From Synchiropus splendidus (taxonomy: Eukaryota; Chordata; Actinopteri; Syngnathiformes; Callionymidae): a DNA stretch of 64,000 bases. The notes beneath the pieces are model-generated. The model searched no databases. It saw nothing but the letters and a program-made list of their open reading frames with translations, and had not been told where the DNA came from. Position numbers and translations under genes: made by a program. Of the stretch, positions 12,269 to 23,974 are shown piece by piece (position 1 is the stretch's first letter; each line of letters starts with the position of its first letter). Location of the stretch: contig NC_071334.1 in NCBI RefSeq assembly GCF_027744825.2, forward strand, positions 41,703,437-41,767,436. Direction: 5' to 3'.

Positions 12269-12595
12269 CGGTGGTATGGTGGAGCAATGGTTAGCACTAC
12301 TGTCTCTCAGCAGGAAGTTTCAGGGTTCCAGCTCTGGACCTTTCTGGATCGAATTAGCATGTCCTGTGTAGGTTTCCTCCGGGTACTCTGTTTTCCTCCC
12401 GCAGTCCAAAGACATGCTCACTAGATTAAGTGGACACTCTATAATTGCCCCTAGGTGTGTGCGTGTGTGTGTCCGAATGATGTGTGTGTGTGACCTGTGA
12501 TGGACTGGTGACCTGTATAAGGTGTAGTCCTGAACTACACCCTATCTGTACAGGCCCATTGCTGGGATAGGCTCCAGCACTGCCTGCTACCCTCA
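12269..12595 (+). mobile_element. tRNA-headed SINE of the common teleost type
   Basis: The head shows an A-box-like GCAATGGTTAGCAC (12293-12306) and a decayed B box GGGTTCCAGC (12322-12331). The body follows in the expected order: GTAGGTTTCCTCCGGGTACT, TCCTCCCGCAGTCCAAAGAC, a GT-rich spacer, GATGGACTGGTGACCTGT, and the end GCTGGGATAGGCTCCAGCAC. It is the most complete copy in the window. It ends within a few bases of the RTE-type LINE remains at 12600. The copy is old, with several substitutions in the promoter boxes. Confidence 0.8.
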
Positions 12596-12599
12596 ATAG

Positions 12600-13385
12600 C
12601 ACTAACAACTTCATCGTATGGCTCATCAACTTTGTCCCTCTATAGTTGCCACAACACTGGACATCTCCCTTGTTCTTGAAGATGGGCGCCAACACACTTC
12701 TCCTCCATTTCAGGAATCCTCTCGCTCTCAAAGACCTTATAAGAAGTTCTAGCCAAAAAGTATACGGCCACCTCGCCTAAATACTTCCAGAGGTATATCA
12801 TCATCTGCCTTTCCACTCTACATCCTCTTCAATGCCCTTCTCACTTCAGCCTTACTAATCTTTACCACGTCCTGATCTACTGGACTGTTCAGTGTTCCTA
12901 TCCTGGATACCAAACTTCCCCATCACTTCCTGCACCAACATGTCTATTGAAGTCTGCCCCAATGACCACTCTCTCACCTCTGTGAATACTCTCCTGCAGT
13001 TCACCTAGTTCAAGGTCACGGTCACACCCCACCTGTGGGGCATAAGCACTAGCTACATTGAAGATGAACCCTTCAATTTCTAACTTGAGACTGCTCACTC
13101 TGTCCGATACTGTTTTCACTTCTTGAACATTCCTGACAAACTTGTCCAGGATGACTGCCACTCCATTCCTCTTTCCATCTACACCATGATAAAACAGTTT
13201 AAACCGTACTCCTAAGCTTCTAGTCTTGCTGCCTTTCCACTTGGTTTCCTGAACATATAGAATATCCACCTTGCTCCTCTGCATCATGTCAACTCTCTAG
13301 CTTTCCCTGTCATAGTTCCCACATTCAGAGTCCCTGCTCTCCATCCTGTCCTCTTGTTTTTCCTCTTCTCCCCCCATCCTTTACT
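12600..13385 (-). mobile_element. RTE-type LINE remnant: endonuclease domain and start of RT
   Basis: On the minus strand the copy begins near 13380 with RTGWRAGTLNVGTMTGK, the usual opening of the apurinic-type endonuclease. It continues at 13287-12898 with VDILYVQETKWKG, GVRFKLFYHG, RNGVAVILDK, YAPQVGCDRD and ERVVIGADFNRHVG. The metal-binding glutamate of QETKW and the ADFN stretch are both visible. After a gap it resumes with ISKAEVRRALKRM and a stop, then FLKWRRSVLAPIFKNKGDV and CGNYRGTKLMSHTMKLL (12731-12600), the N-terminal part of the RT domain. At least four stop codons interrupt it and the rest of RT is absent. It abuts the SINE, which marks or caused its 3' limit. It is inactive. 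Confidence 0.85.
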
Positions 13386-14272
13386 GTCTGCATATATGTA
13401 TTTAATAATTATATTATAAAATAATAATACACATTATTTGAGTTATAATTTTGTGTAATGATTTTTTCTCTCTCAGTCAATCTGAAAATTCTAAACAAGC
13501 AGAACTGCTCACCTTCTTGCCTTTGAATCCTTCCACTATTCACCTTAAGCGACATATTCATTGTCATTATTTGACAACTTGTCATGCCATGGACACTGAT
13601 TGATACTGTGATTTAACCTTCTAAAAATCTATTTTACTTGGTCTGTCCTCGGCACCAACCTCCCAAAAACAGACAGTACAGTCAGTAAAACTTGCCATTA
13701 CAATCTTGCCGTTGAGTACGAGTTACCAGTTAGTGTGCGCAGTCTGCATGCGTATAACAAACAATCCTTAGATTCAATTAAGGTATATTCAATGCAGTAA
13801 AATGGAAATTGATCCATGATTAAGATAATTTGGGGTTAATCCAATTAATCAATGTCAGCTGACAGGGACGGCAGTAGAAAACGGTGAAAGAGTCATCACA
13901 GTGACTCTGTGTCCTGGTCGTCCCCTGCAGACCCAATTCACGCTGCGTTTAGGTGGGAATGTTAAGTAGTCAAGTCACCTTCAAGGACAAAATCCGCTGG
14001 TCACTGATGAAAAGTTGAAGAAAGAGCACTCTTCACTTGTTGTCAGTGCAAGGTTGTCGCACCAAGTGTGAGGTGAATTATTTCCATTGGGGCGGAGTAC
14101 AGTCATTTCAGCCTTGTAAAGATTTGGACCACTGAATGGTAAAAATGTATAGCAAGTAGACATGTCATGTAGACATGTAGACGTGACATGTTGTGCATTT
14201 GAAAGACTTCAGTTTGTATGTATCCTGTGTGTGTACTGTATGAACAGAGCTGAAACTGACATGGTCTGAAAA
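13386..14272. other. Unique DNA, nothing recognised
   Basis: AT-rich up to about 13480, then ordinary composition. A short ACATGTAGAC-type duplication is present at 14160-14185. No protein or repeat match is visible. Confidence 0.45.
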
Positions 14273-15163
14273 TCAGACTAGGGCTGCACTGATCGATTGG
14301 CTGGCCGATTTATGGCTTTCGATATGGGCATTTATGACATTGGTCAATCAATTACTGTATCCTGTATAAGCCATTTTTTTCTGATTTATAGATTTATTTT
14401 TAATAATATACTACTTATATTCATACATGTGGGGAAATGCTATTATTCTTTAAAGTTTCACATCACAATGTAAAAATGACAAAACAAACAGGCATTTCTG
14501 ACCCTGCAGAACAGACCTGCAGCTGCAGACATGAGAACTAGCCAGGCGGGGCAGTGGCGGGTGTTTGCCGATAGTTCTCCGTCCAGGAAAATGACAACCG
14601 AATTGCAGTTTGCAATGTGTGCACCCACCAACTTAGACACAGCAATAAAAAAAGGTACTTGGCCTCATATCACAGCATCGAATTCGAGCACTAGCATGAG
14701 GCTAATGAACAAATGCTAACTGGGGCTAACCACAGGCGAAACCAATGCTAATGGATTTTATTGTTTTGCACGAGCAGCTCAGCTCCGTCGTTGAAGACGA
14801 GAGGACCGTTATCAGCAGCTAATAGCACACCTGGACCCCAGATACTCCCTGCCAGGTTAGCAGGCAACATTCCGCCATTTAACAAGTGAAGTTCACATTG
14901 GGGGTTTGAATAGTTCATTGAAAAGGGAATTAAACAAATTTATTTTACATTATGGACCTTGCTTTTTTATTGTTTATTTCTAGCTTTTACAGTAGCAATG
15001 TTTTCTATATGTGTTGTTCAAAAATATTCTTACTCAGTAAGTTTGTGTTATTAATTAAAAAAAAAAAAAGTGACTTTTGTGTATGATTTGGTTGAGGAAA
15101 AAAAACGGCACTGGACAACACTCGACTGAGATTTTTTTGGTATTGGCCCCACCTCTAGTCAGA
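14273..15163 (+). mobile_element. hAT-like non-autonomous element with TCAGA flanks
   Basis: The left end reads CTAGGGCTGCACTGATCG (14278 on) and the right end is the inverse of CTAGAGGTGGGGCCAATACC (ending 15158). TCAGA lies directly outside both ends (14273-14277 and 15159-15163). The AGGGCTGCAC...GGCCGATTTAT opening resembles a widespread fish family that I associate with hAT elements. No transposase frame survives. A repeated GCTAATG word recurs in 14700-14750. A hAT element should have an 8-bp duplication, and only five bases match, so the exact ends may be off by a few bases. Confidence 0.55.
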
Positions 15164-16852
15164 ACACCAAATGAGTCTGACGCAGTTTGGTGTAATACAG
15201 ACAATTATGTCTCAACCTTAAGAAATAAAGAGTTATCACTGAAATTAGGGAACTGATTTGGCATGAAATGTGTCCTATAAAAACGCCAGTAATTTATCGT
15301 CACAAAACTACAACTGCTTTACTTGTGCAAAAACATTACTCCACTAAACAAAGAATAATTCCTCAACTGATGATTGACAGTCTGAAATGTGCCTGTAAAT
15401 AAGCAACACTGTTATTTTAACAATATCTGCTTTTGTATTTAACTGTGTACAATGCACATCTCTGAGCAAGCCACGCAGGACTGATCTTTTTAATGGATTC
15501 CATTTTGGAAGAAAAGATAAAGCTTTTATTGTTCGACCTATGATTCACAACAGCCACATGACTGCTGTTCCACCAGCCTCTATCCGACCAAAACCAAGAC
15601 ACACGAGTTAACCGAAGATGGCCGGCGACTGTTATTTATAAGCAGAATGAAGGCCAAGTCATTGCTTTTCGAGTTACAAGTCAACATTTAAATGGTAACG
15701 AGTCAGTATTCAAATCTCAAGGAAAAGAAAGTCTCGAGCAAAAACTCACTGCAACCACAGTATCTTTGATTGATGCAATCTTTTCTCACGCTTCAGCTGC
15801 ACCACCCTTTGAAGTGGAGGTGTTGTATGTGGTGACACTGTTTCACCAGTAATCAAAGGTAAGTTGATGGATTCCACCGATGACACATGCCCCACTTGCC
15901 AGCTGTGGTTCATTTCAGACATATTTACTCATTCATTACTCATCAAATCAGACACGGAAGAAACTTCAGTGGCTCATTAAAATGTGAGGAACTGATGGGT
16001 TTATTAATGGGAACGAGGCTAACTGTTGCTCTTCTACAGTGAGTTGTCTTCTCAGTTTATCATGGAGCATAGTCATTGCAATGTTGCAATTTCAACTACG
16101 AACACGATTTCAACCAAGTTGAGTCATTTTGTCCAATCACAGTGGCCAATCACACCAGTCACTTCAGTCTCCCTCGCCCGCCCCTCTTTTTACCACGTGC
16201 TCCATTATGTTCTGTCCCTCCTTGTTGAGATGAAGTCATTGTGCAACGCCAAACGCTCACATTTGCCCACAAATATTGCCACCAGGGGTCGCAGACATGA
16301 ACAACTCCGCTCACACACACAACATTCCCCACCTTTACCTCTCTGACTCTGCCCATCCAAACCTCCGTCAGTCTCCGCCCTTGTGAGGAACTAACAAGTG
16401 CTCACTACACATTGTCAGCCAAGTATTTTTTTTGTTAAAATCTTTGCAACATGTAGCTATTTTAGGCTAAAAGTGGTGAGGAACAGTTTTTTTACCAGCT
16501 AAAATGCAAAGGCCCATATATGATCACAACTTTCATAGCAGTTAAAAAAAAAAAAATCTGCAGCAAAATCAGACAGTGTTGGGTTAGGTCAATTACAGTT
16601 GTTATTTTGACATTAAAATATGCAATAGATGGAAATCAAATGAGAATTCTGAAATGACAAAAGTATTATTATACATTTTTCTTTAACATTGAGAAGAAAT
16701 AAAATGATTTTTGCATATTAAAACTAGATCTTTATTTTCAGTGTAAGGCCAATGTAGGTGGAGAAGGATTCTTTCATGCTTGGACAAATCAGTCAACCTA
16801 CATGCCACCAAAAGAGGACTTTCTGTGGCTGTGTCATTCAAATGTTTCCATT
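15164..16852. other. Unique DNA, nothing recognised
   Basis: Poly-A and poly-T tracts occur near 16427 and 16545. The block 16026-16390 is richer in GC and has a 106-codon frame (plus) without any recognisable domain. Confidence 0.45.
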
Positions 16853-17135
16853 CATTTCAATTTAAAGGCACATATTAAAAGATACATGTCAAAATCAAAT
16901 TACAATTTGGTAAATCAAGCACTTCAGAGTAAATTGTCGTGCAATAAAAAGGAATGGAAAAAAACAACAACAGTTTTTCACCAGTCGATCTTGAATGACA
17001 TCCTACAATCCAGGTTGACAACATTCCTAAATCAGTGCCTTGACAGACGACAAGTCCACCAACATGAGCATATGGGAAGAGCTTGCTATGGTTTGGTAAA
17101 TATAAAGAGCCACTTAAAGTAGACAATCTCTCCAT
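16853..17135 (+). repeat. Two-copy repeat of about 270 bp, copy 1
   Basis: This segment recurs at 18112-18382 in the same orientation. Shared runs include CATCCTACAATCCAGGTTGA, CAACATTCCTAA, CAAGTCCACCAACATGA and GGGAAGAGCTTGCTATGG. By eye the copies are close to 90% alike. The open frame here (16802-17122) is mirrored in copy 2, but most differences between the copies change the amino acid, so I see no sign of coding constraint. I do not recognise the family. Confidence 0.8.
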
Positions 17136-17907
17136 TGTGAGTTGACATTGAGTAGACGAAGTGACAGACGTGCCAGACTTCTGTATCAGAGATAATTTAT
17201 GAACCAATATATTTTAGACCATGTAGGAAGGAAGCTGCTACAGCCTAACAATATATCTCAAATCATTCGGATGCACAGTGGCATGTGCACATTCATAAAT
17301 TGTGTGCCCATATAAAGTCAATATCCAGCAGCCCACGCACATTCAGCACAGTGAGCGATTGATTCACATCAAACTTGTGGGAAGACACACCTGCTGTGGG
17401 CATTAAGTCATTCACAGTTAGGTTCATCGCAACGGTGTACTGGACACCTAATTTAAATAGGAAAATCAACAGTCAAAAAAATACATGGAACAGAATTTGT
17501 TACTTCATCAGCACTATAACTTATAAAGGCATGTTTTTTGAGTTGGCAGATAACTGATGTACCGCTCTTTAGACTGTTGAAACACACACAGCAGTCAATA
17601 ACATGATACAGAGCCGGTGGTATAAAAGCTGTAGACCAAAATGAAGTCTACTTTATAGGGACATCTTTCCAAAGTGGAAGCTGGAAATGTTGCAAGGAAA
17701 CAGCAGCAGCAAAGTAGTTTGTTTCCAACCAAAATCCTATTAGTAAATACTGGACGCTAGATGTGCTGGATCATTACCCCCACCCACTAAATTTAAGAAG
17801 GAATACAGATCTTGTTCATCCATAAGCTGCACCGGTATATAAGCTCTAGGTTCAGTGGTGCTGTCTGCGCTGAAGAAAGGTCAGTGGTGCACATAGATAC
17901 ATTGCCA
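17136..17907. other. Unique spacer between repeat copy 1 and the split SINE
   Basis: No gene or repeat is recognised. Confidence 0.45.
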
Positions 17908-18113
17908 ATTAACCGCTTAGTCCTGTTCAGGGCTGTGGACTGGAGCCTATCACAGCAGCCATTGAGTGAGGGGCGGGAATACACCCTGGACAGGTCGCAG
18001 GGCAGATGAACACCAAGGGGGGCAATTTTAGAGAGTCCAGTTAACCTAGCAAGCATGTCTTTGGGATATGGGAGGTAACCGGAGATCCCATGCGCATGTG
18101 GGGAGAACATGCA
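17908..18113 (-). mobile_element. SINE, distal part (minus), split by a 270-bp insert
   Basis: On the plus strand the antisense of the SINE tail and middle appears in order: GACTGGAGCCTATCACAGC, ATACACCCTGGACAGGTCGC, GGGCAATTTTAGAGAGTCC, GTCTTTGGGATATGGGAGG and GGGGAGAACATGCA. The sequence then breaks exactly where copy 2 of the 270-bp repeat begins and resumes after it. Confidence 0.78.
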
Positions 18114-18382
18114 TTTGATTTACAGATTAAAGGGTACATGTCAAAATCAGATCACAATTTGGAAAATCAAGCACTTCAGAGTTAATAATTTATCATGCAA
18201 TAAAAAAGAATGAAAAACAAAACAGTTTTGCACCGGTTGATTTTGAATAACATCCTACAATCCAGGTTGACAACATTCCTAAGTCAGTGCCTGGACAAAT
18301 GGCAAGTCCACCAACATGAATACATGGGAAGAGCTTGCTATGGTTTGGTAACTATGAAGAGCCACTTAAAGTTGACAATCTC
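18112..18382 (+). mobile_element. Two-copy repeat of about 270 bp, copy 2, inserted in a SINE
   Basis: It is homologous to 16853-17135 from near CATTTGATTT to GCCACTTAAAGTTGACAATC. Upstream lies the SINE middle ending GAACATGCA. Downstream the SINE head resumes at CCTGGGCATAAAACCCAC. A unit flanked on both sides by consecutive parts of one older repeat has the behaviour of a mobile or transposed segment. I see no clear terminal inverted repeat, A-tail or target duplication, so the mechanism is open. Confidence 0.65.
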
Positions 18383-18384
18383 TC

Positions 18385-18440
18385 AGAAGCATCCTGGGCA
18401 TAAAACCCACTACCTTCTTGTTGCAAGGGGAGAGTGCTAC
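18385..18440 (-). mobile_element. SINE, head part (minus), continuation of 17908-18113
   Basis: The reverse complement reads GTAGCACTCTCCCCTTGC, AACAAGAAGG and GTGGGTTTTATGCCCAGG, the expected head with A-box and B-box regions. It completes the copy interrupted by the 270-bp unit. Confidence 0.7.
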
Positions 18441-18489
18441 AGTATGGGGTGCACCTGTCTTACACATGCATGAGGATCACTGTTCTAGG

Positions 18490-18575
18490 TCTAATTTAGA
18501 GTGTGGATTCAAACCTTGAGCCTTCTTGCTGAGAGGCGGCAGTGCTTACCATGGCACTACTGTGTCACTCAGATA
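18490..18575 (-). mobile_element. Second SINE head fragment (minus)
   Basis: The reverse complement reads CAGTAGTGCCATGGTAAGCA, CTGCCGCCTCTCAGCAAGAA and GGCTCAAGGTTTGAATCC, the latter a near-exact B box. Only the head is present. It may come from another copy or from a local duplication of the head beside it. Confidence 0.65.
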
Positions 18576-20461
18576 CATAGAGTATATAGTTGAAATCAAA
18601 TTCGAAACAAATGAATCTAGGGCCTCAGAATGTCTCTGACTTAAGAAACAAATAGGTGAGAGCGCACAAAATGAAGACCCTGAAAAGTTACTCCAGATGC
18701 AGAGACAGGGATGTTGGGGTGTGGGGAGGGTTGAGTTGGTTGAATCCACACAGGCAGAGACAGGGCTGTTGCGTGGGGAGGGTTGTGTCCGTTGAATATG
18801 AAGCAGAAAAGCAATCCAGGAAACTGGAAAGGAAATGAGAACTCAAGAGGCAGAATGGAGGACAAGCTCTGTGGAAAATTTGGAACCATTTGGTGACTAA
18901 TTAACTGATCTGTATGACCTTTCGGGAAATGTGAATCCATAGCCTTTCACCACACAACAGGTCTATCAGTCTTAAATTTTATGCACCAATAACAGCTCCA
19001 GTAATAGTAAATTGAATTGCTGTGATTTGGAAGTCTCCTATACATAATTTACAAATATCAAAGGGCAGGGATTTTCTTTGGGAAAGACTAAATGACTTTG
19101 TTTTGGTGCTCTTACAAGAGCGTTTCATACATGGACAAGTCGATTCTTCCACTTGTTTCCCCACTTATTCCTGCAATTCTGTTTAAGAGCGGAAGCCAAA
19201 TTGATTATGGTGTAACTGTTCATCTCTCACATTCTAAAGAAAGCCAAAACAAAATAAATAGCGTCAGGAAATGTGTTGAGGCTTATGAGAGGCTTTTTAT
19301 CCTTATCCACTCGCAGGGTGAGCGAGAAGCCAGCTCTCCTATCTTGGTATGGTGGCTCTCAAGTGCCATTAGCACCACAAAAGGCATCTCCCTCAGCTGA
19401 AAGGACAAATGCAAAAAATATCAACTAAACTGATCAAAGAAAAGGAATTTTTCTCACAACTGAATGAAAGAACACAGAGTGACCTTGATTGAATTTATGT
19501 TACTGCTTTTTGGATTTTCATTTGTCTCATGTTTTAAATAAGGGTTGCTTTAAAAATATCATTGTGCTGGTAATTCCTGACCAAAGAAAGAATTTGGGTT
19601 TAGGGTATGTGACCGGCAACATTACATGTCACAAATCAACCGACTACCAGAATTCATTCTTAATGACCAGGTTATTGGATCAGTGGATTTTTTGGGGTGT
19701 ATTCACTCTGTGACGCATTGGGAACGCTTTTAATACATTGATGGTTCACGATATAATCTAGACCACAACTCCATCAGTAATGGTGAAAACTTGAAAATAA
19801 ATCCTGCAGATATTTTCCTAAACAATATCACATGTGCATCAAAGCAACTTTATTTGGTGAGGCGATCAACTCATGTTCATTGTATGAGAATTTTTGAGAG
19901 AGACTACTTTTTTTGGCCAGGCATCATGTTCATTGTTTAGTAGACCATTACAGCCCTACACAATTTAACTGATGGATCCTCAAGTATCAAAAAGCACCAT
20001 TTATTTTTTATTCACAAACTCTTCCCTGGACTTCTCAGTCTTGATGTTGAAACCTCATTCTTAATAGGACTCTGAGCTTTTTCAAGACAATATTGATGGT
20101 GATTATGCTTACTTCACCACCTTGTCACACCTCCTTTGCATTCACACTTCCAGAACAAACCTGATTATTTTTCCCCACCCAATTGTACCTCTGTGGCCTG
20201 GGTCAGTTAATAAATATCAGTTTGGCATCCTAAAAACTGCTGCAGTATTAAAAACCGCAGAGGAATAAAATATGGATGAGGCACGTCAGTGCTCCAGGTG
20301 TGTCAAGTGTGATTTAATATGAAGACAGGGGACGTGCTGCGCAGGAGGAAGATAACTGGGGAGTGAGCTGCCTCCATCCATCAGGTTTACTGATGGAGAA
20401 CAAGTGTATGTCAATCTCTTTTGCTGTTTTTTGTGTTTGGGCCACAAATGACTCTTGGGTT
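18576..20461. other. Unique DNA, nothing recognised
   Basis: There is a tandem-like pair of GGGGAGGGTTG words at 18723-18734 and 18775-18785. Frames such as 19092-19400 (plus) have no domain. Confidence 0.45.
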
Positions 20462-20610
20462 TGTATACGCACGCGGGTGCTCCGGTTTCCTCCCATAGCC
20501 CAAAGACATGTTCAGTAGGTGAATTGGACACTTTTTTGCCCCATGGTGTGCATGGGTGTGTGCCCTGAGATGGAGGTCTCTCGCCCAATGACCACCAGGA
20601 TATTTCCTAT
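20462..20610 (+). mobile_element. Internally deleted SINE fragment
   Basis: GCACGCGGGTGCTCCGGTTT, CCTCCCATAGCCCAAAGACA, TAGGTGAATTGGACAC and the tail-like TCTCGCCCAATG appear in SINE order. The head and part of the tail are missing. Confidence 0.7.
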
Positions 20611-22615
20611 TTCTGGGGTTCGACTTTTCTCAACCAACATAACCTTATCTTTTCTGTCAATAACAGGAAATCTATTGAGATAATGAGGTAAATAGCTTAA
20701 ATGTATTGCTATATAGAGATATTTGGCATCTCTGCCCCTGTCTCATCAAAATAAATCTTGTTTTAAGATTCAGTAACAGACTCAAATTGCTTCATTCTAG
20801 GGTTTTTTATTGCTCTTATTTCAAGCATGTTGAGATACAGTCATAATCACAGTGTGTGGGTGTGTTAACATATGTTTGTACTTCTTAAAAAATCTTGCAA
20901 GCCAGTCAGATGTGATGTAAACCTTTGTGTAATTACTCACCCGTATTCCAGGAAAGAGGTTCAGTAACAAATCAGTGAACTGAATTCTTCTTTTAATCTT
21001 TTGTGGCGGGAAAGAAAATTATTTTCAAACATCTATCTTGTTTAGTTGATTGGAAGACTCACCGCTACTATATGCAGGTAATGAGCTTCAAATACATGTT
21101 GACAATGAGGTTTCTGTTTACACTTATTTTTAGTGTCACTTATTTAGAGGGCGTGAAATATTCTGTGCTGTTTTATGGTTAGATTTTGTACATTAGACTT
21201 ATTTTGGAGAGGACAAAAGTTAAAAAAAAAAAAAAAATTTAACCCCCCCCAATTCAAGCGAAATGATCTTGCTGCATGGACAGATAATTCCAATACGTTC
21301 AGTATTTACAGGATGACAATCCAATGATATTTCATGGTCCACATATTAATTGGACAATGAGGTATTGGTGTTGGGCAGTGCTCTTCCGTACTGGTCACAG
21401 AGCCACAGGCAAGGAAATAGTTCTTCCTGCTATTTAAAGGGGCTAAACTGACAGAGCATGAAGGCAACCATAAAGCTGCGTCTCCTGATACCAACCTGCC
21501 CGGTTAGCTAATCATTACACATCTTCCTCTCATCTGTTCAGCATGTTGTGTTACTCTTTCTTCAAATGTGCAAGGCTGCAGATATGCTGAGCTGCACACA
21601 AAAAAGGAGTTCCACTTCCCAACCCCATTTTGAGATACCCACTGAAATTCTCTTCCAGCACTGTAGGGGAGTTTCAACTCCACCGAGCAACACATCATGA
21701 ACACACACATGAAGCGTCGCCTTCTGCCTGCCTCCATGTGAAGAGCAGTCACCAGCTTCTCCACAAGTGTCACTCACAAGAAGTCGAAGCGGTGCTCTTT
21801 CAACTGGAATGCTCTGGGAAAAGAGGAAGGCAAAGGCTTTTAAATCCTGGGGGTGACAGACTCGTTCCTTTTAATAAACACTTGCCGGAAAAAGAGCTTC
21901 CAACACACAAGTCTGACTGATCACCATCACCAAGAGACAAGCATCATTGGGCAGCATCTCATGCGTGACTGACCCCCCCTGCTGACCACAGACAAGCCCC
22001 TGGGACAAACCTACCAGTACTTGTGTATAATTTCACTTGCTGCCACCAATAAAGTATTTGCCTGACCTCTGGATGCACCCCATGACCCCCATGCTCCATC
22101 TCCTGCCTACACTTGCACCCATGGTTTCACTGCACAGTAAAATGTCTGGATTTGGTGATATTGGACAGCTGCATATATTCTTGTCATGGTCAAAAACGGA
22201 CAGACCGATGCTTAGCTTGAAAGCGCAAAACAAAACCACCCATGGAAAAAAACCCCATCACGTTTCATGAATAGTAGCCTCCTTCAGCAAGATGTAATGA
22301 GGACCTGTGCTAGAACTCTAACTCTCCAGCTTTTCAGCATAATTCACAGAAGCCTGTGACCAATGCATTACGCCATCGCACAGTCTTGTGGGATGGGAGC
22401 TGATGTTTGTTGGAGGCGACACACTCGTATACATTGTGTCACCAAAAGACAGCATCTATGTCCTAGCAGTGTCTCTTTAGGGAGACAATCAGGAGGCCGG
22501 GTTGAGGTTTGATAATGGGAGATCAGGTGAGCAAGCATGTGAGTCTGAGGCAATAGAACAAAAGCACAGTCATACACAATTACTGCTTCCCTCCGCATTA
22601 AGTTAGTCCTCAGTC
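20611..22615. other. Unique DNA with a homopolymer pair
   Basis: An A run followed by TTTAA and a C run lies at about 21223-21250. No gene or shared repeat is seen elsewhere in this block. Confidence 0.45.
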
Positions 22616-22860
22616 GACCCATCCTCACTCCTGTGTCGTCATATATTGGACATTTGGAAAGTGGACTTGTGTCCTGTGCTGGCGACAAAGGCAGCCTTCA
22701 GGTTAGAATGTTACACGCAGGTGTTTCATTGAATACCAGGAAGGTGTAGAGGTTGCAGGTGTGGCATTGGGGTGGAGTCGTTACAAATCAAAAGTAGTCT
22801 TGCGACTAGTTTGATGAGGAAGCCAGTGTCTGATTGGACGTGTTGACACGTTGAAGATGT
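22616..22860 (+). mobile_element. Family A fragment, copy A4 (left arm and start of core)
   Basis: CGACCCATCCTCACTCCTGT, CGTCATATATTGG, AAAGTGGACTTGTGTCC and AAAGGCAGCCTTCAG match the left arm. ACACGCAGGTGTTTCATTGA follows and also occurs, diverged, in copy A5 at 53.19 kb. The right arm is absent. Confidence 0.7.
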
Positions 22861-22879
22861 GTTAATTCATCCTTCTAAC

Positions 22880-23530
22880 TTTCCTTATCGTGTATGTGGC
22901 ATGTAGAGCCATTAATAGTCCAGCTTTAATTAGCCATTAGCGAATACAATCCCCATGTTAGATGATGAGAGACAGAGGAGGGGAGTGTGTGTGGACAGCA
23001 TTTTGGATGTGCCCGGGCTAGATGTGCGTGTGCGTGTGTGTGTGTGTGTGTGCTTGCACATGTGTGTGAAAGCGAGAGAGAGAGAGAGAGAGAGTGGACA
23101 GCTCCATTCTCCTACTGTGGCGGCAGAACAATTAGCAGGAACACGCTGTTCAGAGGGGCCCCCTCCTCATTATTGGCCCGCTGCTCACTTGTGAGACATA
23201 TCATTGTACTGCAAGACAATAGCTGCCAGGGGCCTCTACCGACATGATATCCCGCTTATCCTCCCAAGCAACACCACCTCATCCCTCTGCCCCAAAATAT
23301 AAAGCCCTAGTCAGCTTCCGTGAAATGCTGACGCCGCCCCAACCCTTCTGCCACATTGCAGTACAGCTTCACCTCATTGGCTGCAACACCACATGCTGGT
23401 CCGAGTCCACAATGAAAGAACAGGGGGATTAAGTCTCATTAGCATGAACAATAAAAACAAACACACGTTGGGGAGAGAGGTCAACGAAGCAATCCCACCG
23501 TATCTCTTAATTAGCATTGTTTACTCAGTG
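22880..23530. promoter_or_regulatory. Candidate conserved non-coding block
   Basis: Apart from the simple repeats at about 23028-23094, this block is unique and dense in motif-like words: TTAATTAGCCATTAGCG near 22926, GAACAATTAGCAGG near 23127, ATTAGCATGAACAATA at 23438-23453 and CTTAATTAGCATTGTT near 23506. Pairing of ATTAGCAT-type POU words with ACAAT-type SOX words suggests a neural or early-developmental enhancer. This is inference from motif content alone. Confidence 0.25.
23028..23094. repeat. (GT)n and (GA)n microsatellites
   Basis: A GTGTGT run at about 23030-23051 is followed after TGCTTGCACATGTGTGTG by an AGAGAG run at about 23072-23093. Confidence 0.9.
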
Positions 23531-23974
23531 ACACACCATGTTGTCTGTTCTGTTCTGTTGTCTGTCCTCACGATGACACCAGCTTACGATTTTCTGACAT
23601 GCATAACATCAATGTGTGTATAAAGATAGCATGTTTGAAAGACAGAAAATAAGGTGGAACATAGCATATTTCTTCAGTCCAGTTAAAATCCAGTGGCGGT
23701 GAACGGAATGAAAATAACATTGATTGTACAAGAGAGACTTTCAATGATGTATGTTTGAAGTTATTTACCACTTACTTTGAAAATCGCTAAGATAGACGCC
23801 ATGTTTCTGTTCAGAATACAATAAAAAGTTGTGAATCAAATATGAACCCAACTGTCATCATCCACTTCGTCCGACTTGATCAACACTCATGATGGGAAAC
23901 ACACATTGGGAGCATTGGCGGAAACATAAGTAAAGTGCTTGTCTTCTGCATCAGGGTTACGGAGACACTGAGCA
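23531..23974. other. Unique DNA, nothing recognised
   Basis: A TCTGTTCTGTTCTGTTGTCTGTC stretch near 23546 is a short imperfect repeat. Nothing else stands out. Confidence 0.4.

Noticed and set aside
16802..17122. A 106-codon frame resembling another frame at 18210-18473, suggesting a small gene family
   Set aside because: The likeness comes from the 270-bp repeat. Most base differences between copies change the amino acid, the starts are unrelated, and copy 2 lies inside a SINE.
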